DNA of 64,000 bases from JADJNW01 sp964526645 (GCA_964526645.1 CAZGJN010000018.1:1-64000), one strand, 5' to 3'; shown: positions 1 through 8,758, counted from the stretch's first letter. Notes: generated by a model from the letters alone, not told the origin. Numbers and translations: made by a program.

Positions 1-602
1 GAACGGGTGGCAATGTAATGAATATAGTTACGAATAACGCACCGCTGCCGATAGAACTTACCTTTTTCGATGGTGCTTCGAGCAAATGCGATGCCGCGCT
101 TACCTGGGTGACAGAAACGGAGAAAAATGCGAGTCATTTTGAGGTGCAGCAATCCAAGGATGGACGACATTTTAATCCGATTGGTATGGTAAAAGCAGTG
201 GGCAATAGTCTTTCGCAGCAAGTGTATAAATATGCCAGCGCCGGTGGCGGCAATGCCTACTATCGCTTGAGAATGGTGGATGCCGATGGCTGGTCGGATT
301 TTTCAGATGTGATTTTTATAAAATCAGAAGATTGTCGCGTAAAGGATTTGGTGGTCTATCCGAACCCCAGCAGGGTTGGTGAAAACTCTATTATCGCTGA
401 AGTGACGCTGCCCCAGGCGAGTGGCGCTAAGATTTATGTGCTGGATGCTATGGGCAAAATTCATGCCCTGAAGGTTGTCAACCTGGATGCTTCTGTCAAT
501 AAAATCAGCATAGAGACGGACTTGCTCACGCCGGGGATGTATTGGGTGCGCGTAGAATTGCCCAACGAAGAACCTTTATATAAGTCTTTTATTTGTCAGT
601 AA
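1..602 (+). CDS. C-terminal part of a T9SS type A sorted secreted protein (5' partial)
   Basis: The reading frame is open to the left edge of the window (the codons before the ATG at 18 read T-G-G-N-V), so this is the 3' end of a longer gene and the ATG at 18 is probably internal. About 198 residues are visible. The last ~85 residues have the type A type IX secretion sorting domain: a VYPNPS motif near residue 115 of the visible part, then alternating strands and a final LTPGMYWVRV strand, ending shortly before the stop. Such domains send a protein across the outer membrane through the Por/T9SS translocon and are then cleaved. The region before it resembles the linker domain often seen ahead of these signals. 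The passenger domain lies outside the window, so its function is unknown. Confidence 0.85.
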   Translation, partial: TGGNVMNIVTNNAPLPIELTFFDGASSKCDAALTWVTETEKNASHFEVQQSKDGRHFNPIGMVKAVGNSLSQQVYKYASAGGGNAYYRLRMVDADGWSDFSDVIFIKSEDCRVKDLVVYPNPSRVGENSIIAEVTLPQASGAKIYVLDAMGKIHALKVVNLDASVNKISIETDLLTPGMYWVRVELPNEEPLYKSFICQ

Positions 603-608
603 GAGAGC

Positions 609-643
609 GTTGCCAAACTTCATGAAAAATGAAGTTTGGCAAC
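609..643. terminator. Perfect 15-bp hairpin after the T9SS gene
   Basis: Bases 609-623 are perfectly complementary to 629-643, with a five-base GAAAA loop, starting 7 bp after the stop at 602. There is no T-run on either side, so it is not a textbook intrinsic terminator. It may end or stabilise the upstream transcript. Confidence 0.55.
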
Positions 644-770
644 AAGCTCAAAATGGCAATGCCTGAAAATCAACACTTCCTTGCATCAATGCTGCGCTTA
701 GGCCAAGTATTGATGGGAAAAGTAGGGATCAACCTGTCTGTTTTTTTGAAAAAAGCTTCCTGAAAAGCAA

Positions 771-1004
771 TCAGCCGTTTTCAGTAGCAAGTATTGTTTC
801 GTAGTGTTTGATTAGCTTCGCTTGTTGTTCTGCAATTTTGTTGAGCAATTTCAATTCCTCATTGAGGACTTGTTTGCTCTGTGCTGCATTTTTAAGGTAG
901 GGTAGTGTTTTTTTCTTTCGATTAATTTCCAATATTTTTTGAATTACCTGATTAAGGGTGATGCGTGCTTTCAAGAGCCGCTTTTTAAGTGATCTGGTCA
1001 TCAT
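771..1004 (-). CDS. Small basic helical protein, unknown function
   Basis: A 77-residue protein, rich in Lys, Leu and Gln, that reads as two or three amphipathic helices with likely coiled-coil character (the C-terminal half runs through LNEELKLLNKIAEQQAKL). It has no signal peptide, membrane segment or cysteine. Two ATG codons are adjacent at the start. It is isolated, facing away from the T9SS gene and downstream of the ferredoxin reductase, from which it is separated by a terminator. I do not recognise the family. A real small gene is plausible from codon-like composition, but chance cannot be excluded. Confidence 0.5.
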   Translation of the reverse strand: MMTRSLKKRLLKARITLNQVIQKILEINRKKKTLPYLKNAAQSKQVLNEELKLLNKIAEQQAKLIKHYETILATENG

Positions 1005-1171
1005 GCCCTTACATTTTAGTTAGGGATATGGATTCTAAAATTGCAAGTGAATTTACGAATTATACAACATTCCTTAAAGATTAGTTCGAACTATTCGTCA
1101 AAAAAAAATAATTTTTAACAAAGAGTATTCTGACATTAATGGCTTTGCGGAAATAATATTCTATATAATGT

Positions 1172-1212
1172 AAAAAAACCTGCTATACGGCAAACGACCA
1201 TAAAACAGGTTT
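1172..1212 (-). terminator. Intrinsic terminator of the ferredoxin reductase gene
   Basis: On the minus strand AAACCTG (1206-1212) pairs with CAGGTTT (1176-1182), and the stem runs into seven T residues (complement of 1172-1178). It lies about 50 bp beyond the stop of the reductase gene ending at 1260. Confidence 0.7.
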
Positions 1213-1259
1213 ATTTTGAAAAACAAACAAATTAACAAAAATTCAATTTGTATTAAACA

Positions 1260-2264
1260 CTAAAATCCTTGTACACCGTTCACGGTTGTGTATTTAAAAC
1301 TCAGTTTTTTATCGGGATATGCAATTCTGAAAGCCGATTGACAAGCCAGGGTAGCTTCGTGAAAACCGCATAAAATGAGTTTCAACTTGCCGGGATAGGT
1401 ATTGATATCTCCCACTGCATAAATGCCCGGAATATTGGTGCGATAATCTTCTGTATCAACTTTGATGGCACCTTTGTCCAGTTCCAGTCCCCAATTTTCG
1501 AGCGGGCCCAGCTTGGGTGTCATGCCGAACAAAGGCACAAAATGATCCGTAGGAATCGTAAATTCGCCCTGGCTATCGTGCTGAATCACCACTTCGTTGA
1601 GCTTTCCATTGCCATGCAAACCGATGACTTGCGCTTCCGTGATCAGTTTGATTTTGCCGGTTTCGCTCAATTCTTTCACTTTTTCTACACTATCCGGTGC
1701 GCCCCGAAATCCCTGCCGGCGATGCACTAGAAAAACTTCCCTTGCCAGTTCCGACAGGTAAATCGTCCAGTCCAAGGCACTATCGCCGCCACCTGCCAGC
1801 ACTACGCGCTTATTTCGGTACATTTCGGGGTCTTTCACAAAATATTCCACGCCTCTATCTTCAAAATGCTCGATATTGTCAATGGGTGGTTTGCGAGGCT
1901 CGAAGCTGCCCAGCCCTGCGGCAATAAAAATTACAGGTGCTTGGATGCTGGTGCCCTTATTGGTAGTCAGTTTAAAAGATTGATCAGGTAGGCGTTCCAG
2001 TTTTTCAGCGCGCTCGCCCAGGGTAAAACCGGGCTTGAAAGGTGCGATTTGCGCCATCAAATTTTTCACCAAATCTTCTGCCAAAACGATAGGGTAGCCG
2101 GGAATGTCATAAATCGGTTTTTTAGGATAAATTTCCGATAGCTGCCCGCCGGGTTGCGGTAAAGCATCCACTATGTGGCAGTGCATCTGGAGCAAACCTG
2201 CTTCAAAAACAGCAAACAAGCCCACCGGACCAGCACCAATGATAAGAATATCTGTTTTGATCAT
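1260..2264 (-). CDS. Ferredoxin--NADP(+) reductase, thioredoxin-reductase-like type
   Basis: A 334-residue flavoprotein. The N-terminal FAD-binding motif GAGPVG sits at residues 10-15, followed by the PGGQLSEIYP segment. The NADP domain motif VVLAGGGDSALDW lies near residue 155, and the C-terminal FAD motif GIYAVGDINTYPG near 285. There is no CxxC redox pair in the middle, unlike true thioredoxin reductase, which together with the ~330-residue length points to the YumC/TrxR-like FNR family. This enzyme moves electrons between NADPH and ferredoxin or flavodoxin. It follows the cbb3 block in the same direction but after an 80-bp gap. On the minus strand a TAATTTTG box (2293-2300) could be its own -7 element, so it may be transcribed separately. 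It ends at an intrinsic terminator. Confidence 0.9.
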   Translation of the reverse strand: MIKTDILIIGAGPVGLFAVFEAGLLQMHCHIVDALPQPGGQLSEIYPKKPIYDIPGYPIVLAEDLVKNLMAQIAPFKPGFTLGERAEKLERLPDQSFKLTTNKGTSIQAPVIFIAAGLGSFEPRKPPIDNIEHFEDRGVEYFVKDPEMYRNKRVVLAGGGDSALDWTIYLSELAREVFLVHRRQGFRGAPDSVEKVKELSETGKIKLITEAQVIGLHGNGKLNEVVIQHDSQGEFTIPTDHFVPLFGMTPKLGPLENWGLELDKGAIKVDTEDYRTNIPGIYAVGDINTYPGKLKLILCGFHEATLACQSAFRIAYPDKKLSFKYTTVNGVQGF

Positions 2265-2345
2265 TGTATAAAATACTCGATTTAGACTAAGTCAAAATTA
2301 TATTTGCAAATGTACAGCTTTTCAGCGTTTTAATTACATCCAAAA

Positions 2346-3041
2346 TCAATGACAGGTAGGGATATCGCCTGTGTTTTGCCACAGCCGCCAATCCAAAGCA
2401 TCCATAAAATGAATGCCACGTACCACAAAAAGAATGGCAAACGCTATTAGAAACAGCGGAAACAAGCGCCTGATTCTGTTTCGCCAGTTGAGTGTGATAA
2501 ATTGCCCCGCCAGCGCCGTTGCCATCATCAAAGGAATGGTACCTGCCCCAAACAAGCCCATGTACAAGCCGCTGCTCCAGATGCTGCCGGTGGTAAGCGC
2601 TCCAATGATCGCCATATAGACCAAGCCACAGGGCAATAGTCCATTTAAAACACCGATGGAAAACAATCCAAGACTGTTATTTTGTTTTAAAAAGTATCCC
2701 AAATTTTTACTGACCCACCTTTGCAAGCGTTGAATAGGGTAGAGGGCGACTATTTTTTTTTCTACATTGATGGAAAAAAGTGCGATGAGCAACAATAAAA
2801 CACCCAAAGCGATGGAGAAATAACCCTGGATGCCTGCTATAAAAATACCTTTGCCAATTGTACCAATGATAAAACCTAACAGGACGTAAGTAAAAACCCT
2901 GCCCAGGTTGTAAATGAGGACATTAGCCGCCACCAGCCACTGGTTGCTCGATTGCTGCGGAAGCGCCAGTGCAATGGGGCCACACATGCCCACACAATGA
3001 AGACTTCCTCCCAAACCAATCATAAAGGCTGTCCAGAGCAT
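2346..3041 (-). CDS. SafE/UreH-like integral membrane protein of the cbb3 block
   Basis: The protein has 231 residues if started at the ATG at 3041. A longer frame to 3134 would overlap ccoH and carries a hydrophilic, non-conserved leader, so the internal ATG is preferred. About six hydrophobic segments are visible. The first helix contains the hallmark HCVGMCGP, and a second half-motif LPCGLVY lies in the middle, giving the paired-cysteine pattern of the sulfite exporter TauE/SafE (UreH_2) family. Members are often found beside ccoGHS in Bacteroidota and are suspected of metal or thiol handling during oxidase assembly; that role is inference here. It starts 24 bp after ccoH and is probably co-transcribed. 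Confidence 0.8.
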   Translation of the reverse strand: MLWTAFMIGLGGSLHCVGMCGPIALALPQQSSNQWLVAANVLIYNLGRVFTYVLLGFIIGTIGKGIFIAGIQGYFSIALGVLLLLIALFSINVEKKIVALYPIQRLQRWVSKNLGYFLKQNNSLGLFSIGVLNGLLPCGLVYMAIIGALTTGSIWSSGLYMGLFGAGTIPLMMATALAGQFITLNWRNRIRRLFPLFLIAFAILFVVRGIHFMDALDWRLWQNTGDIPTCH

Positions 3042-3064
3042 TCGACGAAGTTGTGTTGTGAAAA

Positions 3065-3499
3065 TTAAAGAATAATGGTCGCTTCCTTGTAATAAGCTTT
3101 TTCGCCAGCTTGCCAATCTACTTTTACCTTCCAAAGACCGCGTTTCAGGTTTTGGGTTTTTACCGTTTGTTGCTTGGTCGCATCGGTTTGCACTGCGATG
3201 GTAAAATCTTGTTTGCTATCCGATGGACAAAAAAACAGGATTGTTCCTTTTACGGGGCCTACTTCGTTCGGAAATTGAAAGCGGATCGTCTCTGCTTCGC
3301 TCGCTATTTTTAAATCTTGTGCCAGGGCTGCGCTATTGGTTAGCTTGACGTAGTGCTCCTGGTATTTTAGATCATCGGCATAATAATCTGCCGACACTAA
3401 GCTATTATCGTATTGCGTGGATTTTATTACTGCAAAAACTAATATTGCCGCAAAGGTGATGTAAAATATAGCAATGCCTGTACCCCAATTTATTTTCAT
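3065..3499 (-). CDS. ccoH: FixH/CcoH family cbb3 oxidase assembly protein
   Basis: A 144-residue protein with one N-terminal membrane helix (about residues 8-27) and a ~115-residue periplasmic domain, the usual FixH/CcoH layout. The SADYYADDLKYQEHY segment after the helix is typical of the Bacteroidota version, where a Y-Y-x-x-D/E-L-x-Y-Q pattern recurs. CcoH is needed for stable assembly of the cbb3 complex. It lies between ccoG and the SafE-like gene on the same strand. The 76-bp gap to ccoG holds a hairpin. Confidence 0.85.
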   Translation of the reverse strand: MKINWGTGIAIFYITFAAILVFAVIKSTQYDNSLVSADYYADDLKYQEHYVKLTNSAALAQDLKIASEAETIRFQFPNEVGPVKGTILFFCPSDSKQDFTIAVQTDATKQQTVKTQNLKRGLWKVKVDWQAGEKAYYKEATIIL

Positions 3500-3540
3500 G
3501 TTTTAAAAATTAAGTTAGTCCGCTGATTTTTTACTTTTTA

Positions 3541-3571
3541 GCTTTCGCAAATCTCAAAGATTTACGAAAGC
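3541..3571 (-). other. Intercistronic hairpin between ccoG and ccoH
   Basis: Bases 3541-3554 pair with 3558-3571 (14 bp, one mismatch that is a G-U wobble in one orientation) around a three-base loop. No T-run follows on the minus strand, so an mRNA-processing or stability element within the operon is more likely than a terminator. Confidence 0.5.
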
Positions 3572-3575
3572 TCTT

Positions 3576-5069
3576 CTATTTTACAGGCCCCAGGAAATTG
3601 GTTGTCACCTTATCAATGACTTTACCATTAGAGACCACTTCGATTTTCAGTTTTGTCTTCCGGCTATCCAGTGCTTTCGTTTCCATGTCAATAAACATCG
3701 CTCCCTTGACTACTTCGCCGGGTTGGGCAGTTTTTAATGCGCCTATCACTCGAATACTTCCACCAGATGTAGCTAAACGGAGCATCAAGGGCATTTCTTT
3801 CTTTGTTTTATTGATTACCTCGTAATTGTACAAATTGCTGATATGCTTGTCGTCCACTTTTTGATACAACATACCAGGCGTTCGAAGAATCAGCGTTTCT
3901 ACACTGCCGCGCCCACTCAACAAAATCACATTCACTGCTAATAAAACGGTAAGAAAAACACTGTAAGCAATCACCCGTGGTGTAAAAATGCGATTTCGGT
4001 GCTCGGCGATTCCATTGTAGCTATCGTAGCGAATCAAACCGCGTGGGCGATCAATTTTATCCATCACTTCATCACAGGCATCAATGCAAGCGGTACAATT
4101 GACACATTCCAACTGAGTGCCGTTGCGGATATCAATGCCCGTGGGACACACATGGATGCAGAGTTTGCAATCAATACAATCGCCTAATCGAGGAAACTCG
4201 ATTGCTTTTTCGGCAAGGAGGGGTTCATTTGTTTGAGTAGAAAATTGAACGGCAGCTTCAATGCTTTGTAAGGGGTTATTAGTTTTTGGTGTCTTTTGGA
4301 GTTTGCCTCTTGGCTCGCCACGAATAAAATCATAAGCAACGACGATCGAGTTTTTATCTAACAAAACGCCTTGCAAGCGCCCGTAAGGGCAAATGGCAAT
4401 GCACACCTGCTCGCGCAGATAGGAAAAAACGAAGTAAAATGCACCCGAAAACAAGATCATAGCAATAAAACCGCCCAAGTGCTGGCTCACTGGCTCGGAA
4501 ATGATGCGCAGCACTTCATCTGCACCAATGATATAAGCCAGAAAAGTATTGGAAACTAATACCGCGATACCAAAGAAAATAGCTTGTTTGGAGCCTTTTT
4601 TTATCAATTTTTCGGTCGTCCAGGGTGCGGCATTCAGCTTGCGTTGGGCATTGGCATCGCCCTCGATCCAGTATTCAATTTTGCGGAATACCATTTCCAT
4701 AAAAATAGTCTGCGGGCAAACCCATCCGCAAAACAAGCGCCCAAAAATGACCGTAAACAATATGATAAACACCATGAAGGTGAGCATCGCCAAGACAAAT
4801 AAGTGGAAATCCTGGGGTATAAATAGAATCCCCAAAAGGATGAACTTGCGCTCTATCACATTAAAAAGGAGCAAAGGCTCTCCGCCAATTTTGATGAAGG
4901 GCATCCCAAATAATAGCGCCAGCAGCACCCAGCTTAGGTACGTGCGGGCGTTCGTAAACCTACCTTTCGGTTTTTTGGGATAAATCCAAACACGCTTGCC
5001 TACTTTATCCACCGTGGCAATCGCATCGCGATAGGCTTCCGTATCTTTCATTGGAGCGGTAGTACTCAT
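3576..5069 (-). CDS. ccoG: Cytochrome c oxidase accessory protein CcoG
   Basis: A 497-residue polytopic ferredoxin-like protein. Membrane segments lie in the first ~230 residues and one near 370. Two [4Fe-4S] motifs are present: Cys298, 301, 304 and 308 (CIDCKLCIHVCP) and Cys322, 325, 328 and 332 (CVNCTACIDAC). Conserved GWVCP (near 115-119) and CICPYG-like (CIAICPYG, 223-230) motifs are also there. The C-terminal ~110 residues form an Ig-like periplasmic domain (IG/FixG C-terminal). CcoG reduces Cu(II) during delivery of copper to the cbb3 centre. Length and motifs are normal. It follows ccoP by 65 bp in the same operon. Confidence 0.95.
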   Translation of the reverse strand: MSTTAPMKDTEAYRDAIATVDKVGKRVWIYPKKPKGRFTNARTYLSWVLLALLFGMPFIKIGGEPLLLFNVIERKFILLGILFIPQDFHLFVLAMLTFMVFIILFTVIFGRLFCGWVCPQTIFMEMVFRKIEYWIEGDANAQRKLNAAPWTTEKLIKKGSKQAIFFGIAVLVSNTFLAYIIGADEVLRIISEPVSQHLGGFIAMILFSGAFYFVFSYLREQVCIAICPYGRLQGVLLDKNSIVVAYDFIRGEPRGKLQKTPKTNNPLQSIEAAVQFSTQTNEPLLAEKAIEFPRLGDCIDCKLCIHVCPTGIDIRNGTQLECVNCTACIDACDEVMDKIDRPRGLIRYDSYNGIAEHRNRIFTPRVIAYSVFLTVLLAVNVILLSGRGSVETLILRTPGMLYQKVDDKHISNLYNYEVINKTKKEMPLMLRLATSGGSIRVIGALKTAQPGEVVKGAMFIDMETKALDSRKTKLKIEVVSNGKVIDKVTTNFLGPVK

Positions 5070-5134
5070 TTTTTCTTGAATTAGAAAGGTGGGGAGATTA
5101 AGAAGAAGCCTTCTTGTACTCCCCGATTTTTTAT

Positions 5135-6079
5135 TTATTTCAAACCAAGTGTCTGGTTCGCAGTCGTATCCGATTGAACCGCCTTGGGGTCAAATTTTTC
5201 ACCTTCGGGCGCTTTTGGATTTGGCGGATTGGTGCCTTGCAGTGTCATGATAAAACTTGCCACGCGGTGCATATCAGCCGGGCGGAGCTGTGTTTTCCAG
5301 GCGATCATCCCTTTTTCAGGCACACCATTTTTGATGGTTTGGAAAACATTCTTGATAGAACCACCGTGAATCCAGTATTCATCCGTCATATTGGGACCGA
5401 CACCGCCTTCGCCATTAGCACCATGACAAGCGACGCAGTTGGCATCCCAGATGGTTTTGCCCAGAGAAATGGATTGTTCATCCGTGAGTGCTGTGAGGTT
5501 TTCTTCGTCAATTACATTCGCTTGTTTTGCCTGATAGGCTTTTAGAGCTTCCTCTGCTTGTGCTATCTCAATGGTGTATTCTTCGGCGGAGCTTGGCCCT
5601 ACCCCCGCAAAATGATAATATACCATGTAAATCAGAGAAAATACGATTGTAATGCCAAAGAGGGCAGTCCACCAGGGTGGGAGGCTATTGTCCAATTCCC
5701 GAATGCCATCATAGCTGTGATCAAAAAGAATATCCTTTTCTTTTTCCACAGGCACCACGTTTGTCCAGCGTTTATAAATATTTTGCCACCAGTTGCTGGC
5801 ACTCTTTGGCTTTTTTACCTCCTCAAGGTAAGCCTCCAAGCCTTGCTCCTGGTAAATTTTTATTTGCTGTACTTTCACCATCGTATTGATGAGGCTTGTC
5901 AGGGCTATAATCGCACTGATGACCACCACTCCCGCCACAATCAGCAGCGTGATAAGTAGAAAGCGATCAAAAAAGAAAGGGTCTTGCGCTTGTGCTGCTG
6001 CATCTTGTGCCGAGAGGAAGCCATTCGACAAGAGTAACAAGGTGCTTACGAGTATGTATTTGATGGTTCTATTTTTCAT
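5135..6079 (-). CDS. ccoP: cbb3 oxidase subunit III (CcoP), one c-haem site
   Basis: A 314-residue membrane-bound cytochrome c. A signal-like or first helix (7-24) is followed by a second (39-63) and a third (about 136-155), then a soluble c domain. Only one CxxCH is present (Cys215, Cys218, His219 in CVACHG), whereas classical proteobacterial CcoP has two. The Met ligand is likely in the KGMIAWK region. An insert of about 75 residues between helices 2 and 3 is hydrophilic. The start ATG overlaps the stop of the upstream CcoQ-like gene by four bases (ATGA), showing tight coupling. The C-terminal ~30 residues are a disordered Pro/Asn-rich tail. Confidence 0.92.
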   Translation of the reverse strand: MKNRTIKYILVSTLLLLSNGFLSAQDAAAQAQDPFFFDRFLLITLLIVAGVVVISAIIALTSLINTMVKVQQIKIYQEQGLEAYLEEVKKPKSASNWWQNIYKRWTNVVPVEKEKDILFDHSYDGIRELDNSLPPWWTALFGITIVFSLIYMVYYHFAGVGPSSAEEYTIEIAQAEEALKAYQAKQANVIDEENLTALTDEQSISLGKTIWDANCVACHGANGEGGVGPNMTDEYWIHGGSIKNVFQTIKNGVPEKGMIAWKTQLRPADMHRVASFIMTLQGTNPPNPKAPEGEKFDPKAVQSDTTANQTLGLK

Positions 6080-6267
6080 AAAGATCCGTTATTTTCAGGT
6101 TTGACAGGATTGGAGTCTTCCAGCGGCAAGTGAGCCATTTTATCTGCATAGGTTTTGTTGCGCCCCAGGACGACAACTGCACTAATCAGGAAAATCGAAA
6201 AGAAGGTGAGGAGCGCAAAAATTGCCATCCAGTTGATGTTATTACCTTCTAAAATATATTTGTACAT
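6076..6267 (-). CDS. CcoQ-like small cbb3 subunit
   Basis: A 63-residue protein with one membrane helix (about residues 13-34) and a short charged C-terminal tail. Size, single helix and position directly between ccoNO and ccoP match CcoQ (FixQ), the small subunit that stabilises the cbb3 complex. Sequence in this family is barely conserved, so the name rests mainly on context. It overlaps ccoP by four bases. Confidence 0.7.
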   Translation of the reverse strand: MYKYILEGNNINWMAIFALLTFFSIFLISAVVVLGRNKTYADKMAHLPLEDSNPVKPENNGSL

Positions 6268-6323
6268 GTTTATCTTTTAATTGTGAACAAAAAAACTTTT
6301 AAGCCACAAAGCCTCCAGGATGT

Positions 6324-8459
6324 TTATTGCGTTGCTTGTGGTTTTGGTTTAATATCCGTACCCAGCTTTTGCAAGTAGGCAATTACCGCAATGATTTCTT
6401 TCTTTTCCAGGTTTTCACCTTCGATACCATCTTTGCGGAGGTTGTCCGCTACGATTTTTGCCTGTTTTTCTAAATCCGCCACAGCAATCGCATCATAACC
6501 ATCGGGATAAGGCGTTCCCAGTGTTTGCAATACCCTTATTTTGGCAGGAATATCGCTCGCATTTAAGTTATTATCAATTAGCCAGGGATATGCCGGCATG
6601 ATAGATCCTGGCGACATCGTGGTCGGGTCCAGCATGTGATTATAGTGCCAGCTATCAGGATACTTGCCACCTTCGCGGTGCAGATCAGGTCCTGTGCGCT
6701 TGCTACCCCACAAGAAAGGTCGGTCGTAAATGTACTCGCCCGATTTGGAGTATTCTCCATAGCGTTCTGTTTCTGAGCGAAATGGACGAACCATCTGTGA
6801 ATGACAGCCCAAGCAACCTTCGCGAACATAAATATCCCGACCCGCCAATTCGAGCGGCGTGTATGGTCTTACCGATTCAATTTTTGGTACGTTTTTATCA
6901 ATCAGGGCCATTGGTGCAATTTCTACAATACCACCGATGAGTATCAAAATCAAGCTGGCAATCAGCATCTGGATTGGGCGGCGCTCGATCCATCTGTGCC
7001 AGTATTCTTTGCCGTGGGTAGTGTGTACCACGCGAGCAGGTGCTTCGGCTGCTTCATAAGCTTGGAAAGAGCCTTGCTTGGCGGTTTTCATCAGGTTGTA
7101 CACCATTATAAAGACACCAGCCAAAAACATCGTTCCGCCTAATGCCCTAAGGGCGTACATTGGAATGAGCTGTGTTACCGTCTCCAAGAAATTGGGATAT
7201 GCCAAGAAGCCATCGGGTGTGAATTGTTTCCACATCAAGGCTTGTGTCCAGCCAGACCAGTACAGTGGAATCGCATAAAATAAGATGCCCAAAGTACCAA
7301 TCCAGAAATGAGCATTGGCGAGTTTTGTAGAATAAATATTGGTATTATACATTTTAGGAATCAACCAGTAAAGTACGCCGAAGGTGAGGAATCCATTCCA
7401 ACCCAATGCACCCACGTGAACGTGACCAATTGTCCAGTCTGTAAAGTGGCTAATCGCATTGACAGATTTCACAGAAAGCATCGGCCCCTCAAAAGTAGCC
7501 ATCCCATACGCCGTAACAGCCACTACCAGAAATTTCAGAACGGGATCTTGCCGAACCCTGTCCCAAGCTCCCCGCAAGGTGAGCAAGCCATTCAACATGC
7601 CGCCCCAGGATGGCGCAATCAGCATCACCGAAAATACCGTACCGAGTGATTGTGCCCAATCAGGGAGTGCAGAATACAACAAGTGGTGCGGCCCTGCCCA
7701 GATGTATATAAAAATCAATGCCCAGAAGTGGATGATAGATAGTTTGTAGGAATATACCGGGCGATTCGCCGCTTTGGGCAGGAAGTAATACATCAGCCCC
7801 AGGTAAGGGGTGGTCAGGAAAAATGCCACTGCATTATGGCCATACCACCATTGCACCAAAGCATCTTGTACGCCTGCAAAGATATTGTAGCTTTTCCACA
7901 TGTTTACTGGCAGCTCGATGTTGTTGCCGATATGCAACACCGTAACGGTGATCCAGGTGGCAATGTAAAACCAAATGGCAACATACAGGTGGTTTTCGCG
8001 GCGTTTTAGGATCGTACCGAACATATTGATACCAAAAGCAACCCATACCACGGCGATAGCCAAGTCAATGGGCCATTCCAATTCGGCGTATTCCTTAGCG
8101 CTGGTGATACCCAGTGGGAGCGTGACTGCCGCCGCCAGGATGATCGTTTGCCAGCCCCAAAAGTGAAATTCACTCAAAAACTTGCTGTACATGGATGTTT
8201 TGAGCAATCGCTGCAGCGAATAATAAACCCCCATAAAAATACCATTGCCCACAAATGCAAAAATCACGGCATTGGTATGCAATGGCCGGATGCGACCATA
8301 GGTCGTGTAGGGTAAATCGAAATTGAGCACAGGAAAAACTAATTGCAAAGCAACTAACAATCCCACCAACATCCCAATTATACCAAACACCACTGAAGCA
8401 ATAGCAAATTTTCTAACAATCGCATTGTCGTAACTGAACTTCTCGATAGCAGGTGTCAT
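6324..8459 (-). CDS. ccoN: Fused cbb3 oxidase subunits I and II (CcoN-CcoO)
   Basis: A 711-residue fusion. Residues 1-460 are the haem-copper subunit CcoN with about 12 helices. His61 is a candidate low-spin haem b ligand; His208 (WYGHN) and His258-His259 (GPHH) are the Cu-B ligands; His346 and His348 (GHVHVG) are the haem ligands; Glu323 (FEGPM) is the conserved cbb3 glutamate. After a linker (460-495) comes one helix (498-520) and the CcoO cytochrome c domain with Cys549-Cys552-His553 (CLGCHSQMVRPF) and a probable axial Met621. In proteobacteria these are separate genes; the fused form is known in Bacteroidota. It reduces O2 to water with high affinity and pumps protons. It starts 3 bp after ccoS ends. 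Confidence 0.95.
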   Translation of the reverse strand: MTPAIEKFSYDNAIVRKFAIASVVFGIIGMLVGLLVALQLVFPVLNFDLPYTTYGRIRPLHTNAVIFAFVGNGIFMGVYYSLQRLLKTSMYSKFLSEFHFWGWQTIILAAAVTLPLGITSAKEYAELEWPIDLAIAVVWVAFGINMFGTILKRRENHLYVAIWFYIATWITVTVLHIGNNIELPVNMWKSYNIFAGVQDALVQWWYGHNAVAFFLTTPYLGLMYYFLPKAANRPVYSYKLSIIHFWALIFIYIWAGPHHLLYSALPDWAQSLGTVFSVMLIAPSWGGMLNGLLTLRGAWDRVRQDPVLKFLVVAVTAYGMATFEGPMLSVKSVNAISHFTDWTIGHVHVGALGWNGFLTFGVLYWLIPKMYNTNIYSTKLANAHFWIGTLGILFYAIPLYWSGWTQALMWKQFTPDGFLAYPNFLETVTQLIPMYALRALGGTMFLAGVFIMVYNLMKTAKQGSFQAYEAAEAPARVVHTTHGKEYWHRWIERRPIQMLIASLILILIGGIVEIAPMALIDKNVPKIESVRPYTPLELAGRDIYVREGCLGCHSQMVRPFRSETERYGEYSKSGEYIYDRPFLWGSKRTGPDLHREGGKYPDSWHYNHMLDPTTMSPGSIMPAYPWLIDNNLNASDIPAKIRVLQTLGTPYPDGYDAIAVADLEKQAKIVADNLRKDGIEGENLEKKEIIAVIAYLQKLGTDIKPKPQATQ

Positions 8460-8462
8460 GAA

Positions 8463-8624
8463 TTATGAATTTTTGTTGTTTGTTTTTTTATCATCGAAAA
8501 GGATTCGAATCGAAGGTGTATAATCGTCATCGTACTGACCGCTTTTTACTGCCCACAGGAAGGCACCCAGAAATCCCAACGCGATCACCAAACTGACTAA
8601 AATGAGTAAAAAAATGACTTTCAT
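8463..8624 (-). CDS. ccoS: cbb3 oxidase maturation protein CcoS
   Basis: A 53-residue protein starting at the ATG at 8624. An upstream in-frame start (8681) would add a 19-residue leader unlike the family, so it was rejected. There is one membrane helix (about 3-24), then the family hallmark W-x-x-K-S-G-Q-Y-D-D (WAVKSGQYDDDYTP), and a short charged tail ending in Lys/Asn repeats. CcoS is required for inserting cofactors into the cbb3 complex. It is the first gene of the minus-strand oxidase operon and is followed after 3 bp by ccoNO. The copper ATPase gene ccoI, often next to ccoS, is not in the window. Confidence 0.9.
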   Translation of the reverse strand: MKVIFLLILVSLVIALGFLGAFLWAVKSGQYDDDYTPSIRILFDDKKTNNKNS

Positions 8625-8758
8625 AATGATTTTGTATATCCATTGATGGCTTTTGGCGCATCCATTCGCTTGTGCTGCCAATAAACCAAATCCATTATTT
8701 TTGATGCAAGGTAGGCTTGGTGTGAAGTTTACCCGATGAGCAAAATCAAGTGGAAGGG

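Noticed and set aside
3042..3134. Longer SafE-like protein overlapping ccoH
   Set aside because: The extra 31 residues are hydrophilic and arise from ccoH sequence read in another frame.
4549..4983. 144-codon plus-strand frame opposite ccoG
   Set aside because: Antisense shadow of a strongly conserved gene.
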